A stretch of 14,517 bases of DNA. It comes from Methanoregula sp. UBA154. Lineage in GTDB: Archaea > Halobacteriota > Methanomicrobia > Methanomicrobiales > Methanospirillaceae. The position numbers and the translations under genes were made by a program. The notes beneath the pieces were generated by a model. It searched no databases. It was not told where the DNA came from and saw only the letters and a program-made list of their open reading frames with translations. Numbering within the stretch: the stretch's first letter is position 1; each line of letters begins with the position of its first letter. Below, one piece after another: positions 13,504-14,517 of this stretch. The DNA is taken from assembly GCA_002502245.1 (NCBI GenBank), contig DAPW01000028.1, forward strand, positions 18,358 through 32,874, read 5' to 3'.

Positions 13504-13517
13504 TGCCTGCAGATGGT

Positions 13518-14517
13518 CTATCCGGTGATGGCTGTCAGCCGCAGCTTCAGGTCGTGGAATAATGTTCTGCCTGCTGAAGGGCTTTTCGCGTCAATGATAA
13601 TTCTGATAACCGGTTCGGTTCCCGATGCCCGCACAAGGGCCCAGCCGTTTTTGGTGAAGATCTTCACTCCGTCCGTCCGGTCAACCGTGCAGCCGGGAAA
13701 TTGTTCAGGAAGCAGTGCGAGGATCTCTGCACCCTTCTCTGCCACGATCTTGTCCTTGATGATATGGCGTTCCGGCAGCTGGCGGACAAGCTCCGATACG
13801 GTTTTCCCTGAGCCGGAAACGAGGGAGACCATCATGGCGGCGGTCATGCCCCCGTCCCGGCAGAACTGGTGATCCGGAAAGATAAGGCCGCCGTTCCCTT
13901 CACCGCCAAAGATGACCGGCTCCCCGTTTTCAAGGAGTGTCCGCATGGTACGGGCAACATAGATGCTCCCGACCGGGGTGTAGCGGACGGTACTTCCTTC
14001 GCGCCGGGCTGCTTCCTCAACAACCTGGCCGGAACTGACCGGTGTAACAATAATTCCTTTTTTCTGCTGACAGATATGGGAAAGAACGATGGCAAACTCC
14101 GCGTTCTCTTCAACGAACTGCCCGTTCTCATCGATAAAAACCGCACGGTCAGCATCCCCGTCATGGGCAACACCAAAGGAAGCCCCGCTGCTGATGACCA
14201 GGGCGGCGAGATTTTTCAGTCCCTCGACCGAAGGTTCCGGCAGCCTGCCGGGGAACGTGCCGTCCATGATCCCATTGACCGTGAGAACCCGGCACCCAAG
14301 CCCTGTCAGGATTTCCGGGGTGGTGATGCAGGCCGGGCCGGAACCCGGATCCACCACAACGGTCATGCCGTTTCCCGGCGAGCCGGGGAAGTGGTGGAGG
14401 ACCCCTTCAATATACCGCTCAACAGCGTCAAGGACCGGCGTCTCCCGCCCGGTCCGGTCCCAGCCCGTGACCGGCAGCGGGGGCCCGAAGAGCAGCGCTT
14501 CCAGCTGAAGGGTCTCT
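13518..14517 (-). CDS. Phosphohexomutase (phosphoglucosamine/phosphomannomutase family), C-terminal part
   Basis: The frame is open to the right edge, so the N-terminus with the phospho-serine loop lies outside; about 332 residues are present. Markers in order: DPGSGPA near 14349, the metal-binding HDGDADR (about 14145-14165), the sugar-binding loop GGEGNGG (about 13887-13907) and the phosphate-binding RASGTEP (about 13611-13631). These enzymes move phosphate between the C1 and C6 positions of hexose or hexosamine phosphates in the cytoplasm, feeding UDP-GlcNAc or GDP-mannose and so surface glycans. The GEGNGG loop is an archaeal variant of GExSG; it does not decide between glucosamine, mannose and glucose substrates. 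The ATG at 14366 is internal, since coding similarity continues upstream of it (ALLFGPPLPVTGWD and onward). Confidence 0.87.
   Translation of the reverse strand, partial: ETLQLEALLFGPPLPVTGWDRTGRETPVLDAVERYIEGVLHHFPGSPGNGMTVVVDPGSGPACITTPEILTGLGCRVLTVNGIMDGTFPGRLPEPSVEGLKNLAALVISSGASFGVAHDGDADRAVFIDENGQFVEENAEFAIVLSHICQQKKGIIVTPVSSGQVVEEAARREGSTVRYTPVGSIYVARTMRTLLENGEPVIFGGEGNGGLIFPDHQFCRDGGMTAAMMVSLVSGSGKTVSELVRQLPERHIIKDKIVAEKGAEILALLPEQFPGCTVDRTDGVKIFTKNGWALVRASGTEPVIRIIIDAKSPSAGRTLFHDLKLRLTAITG

Noticed and set aside
13434..13507. tRNA or C/D-box RNA gene at the 9-bp stem
   Set aside because: There is no T-loop consensus, no anticodon arm and no CTGA D box; GCGATGAG only weakly resembles a C box. 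It is kept only as an unclassified RNA candidate.

Overview
The window looks like chromosomal DNA from a methanogenic archaeon of the order Methanomicrobiales, probably the Methanoregulaceae. This is inferred from gene content: a DUF3821 surface protein with a PGF-CTERM-type tail, a hexulose-6-phosphate synthase/RraA fusion, paired phenylacetate-CoA ligases with a double-ACT protein, a stand-alone archaeal cas1, and archaeal TATA boxes. No rRNA, tRNA, transposase or CRISPR array was seen.

Layout, left to right: (1) the C-terminal end of the GMP synthase amidotransferase subunit (+). (2) A secreted, anchored DUF3821 protein (+). (3) A gene-poor stretch from 1415 to 3558 that contains only a small nitroreductase (+) and many short GC-rich hairpin repeats. 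(4) The hexulose-6-phosphate synthase/RraA fusion (+), followed by another hairpin-rich gap (4846-5309). (5) A tightly coupled minus-strand operon, paaK-paaK-ACT (8335 down to 5310). (6) A divergent stand-alone cas1 (+) with no cas2, effector or array. (7) A minus-strand pair: a 1187-residue helical-repeat protein whose stop overlaps the GTG start of an acylphosphatase. (8) An AT-rich gap with a promoter-like TATA box and a possible small structured RNA. (9) The C-terminal part of a phosphohexomutase (-) running off the right edge.

How the genes may work together: GMP synthase and the HPS fusion (which in methanogens supplies ribulose 5-phosphate) both feed nucleotide synthesis. The paaK-ACT operon probably salvages aryl acids to aryl-CoA for aromatic amino-acid synthesis. 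The mutase feeds surface-sugar synthesis. These genes are not otherwise obviously linked.

Two things deserve most attention. The first is the family of intergenic hairpins between 1640 and 5290: it recurs in a loosely conserved order, one copy is inverted, and at least one stem shows paired base changes. The second is the solitary Cas1, in which the residue aligning with the catalytic Glu is His while the His and Asp ligands are kept.
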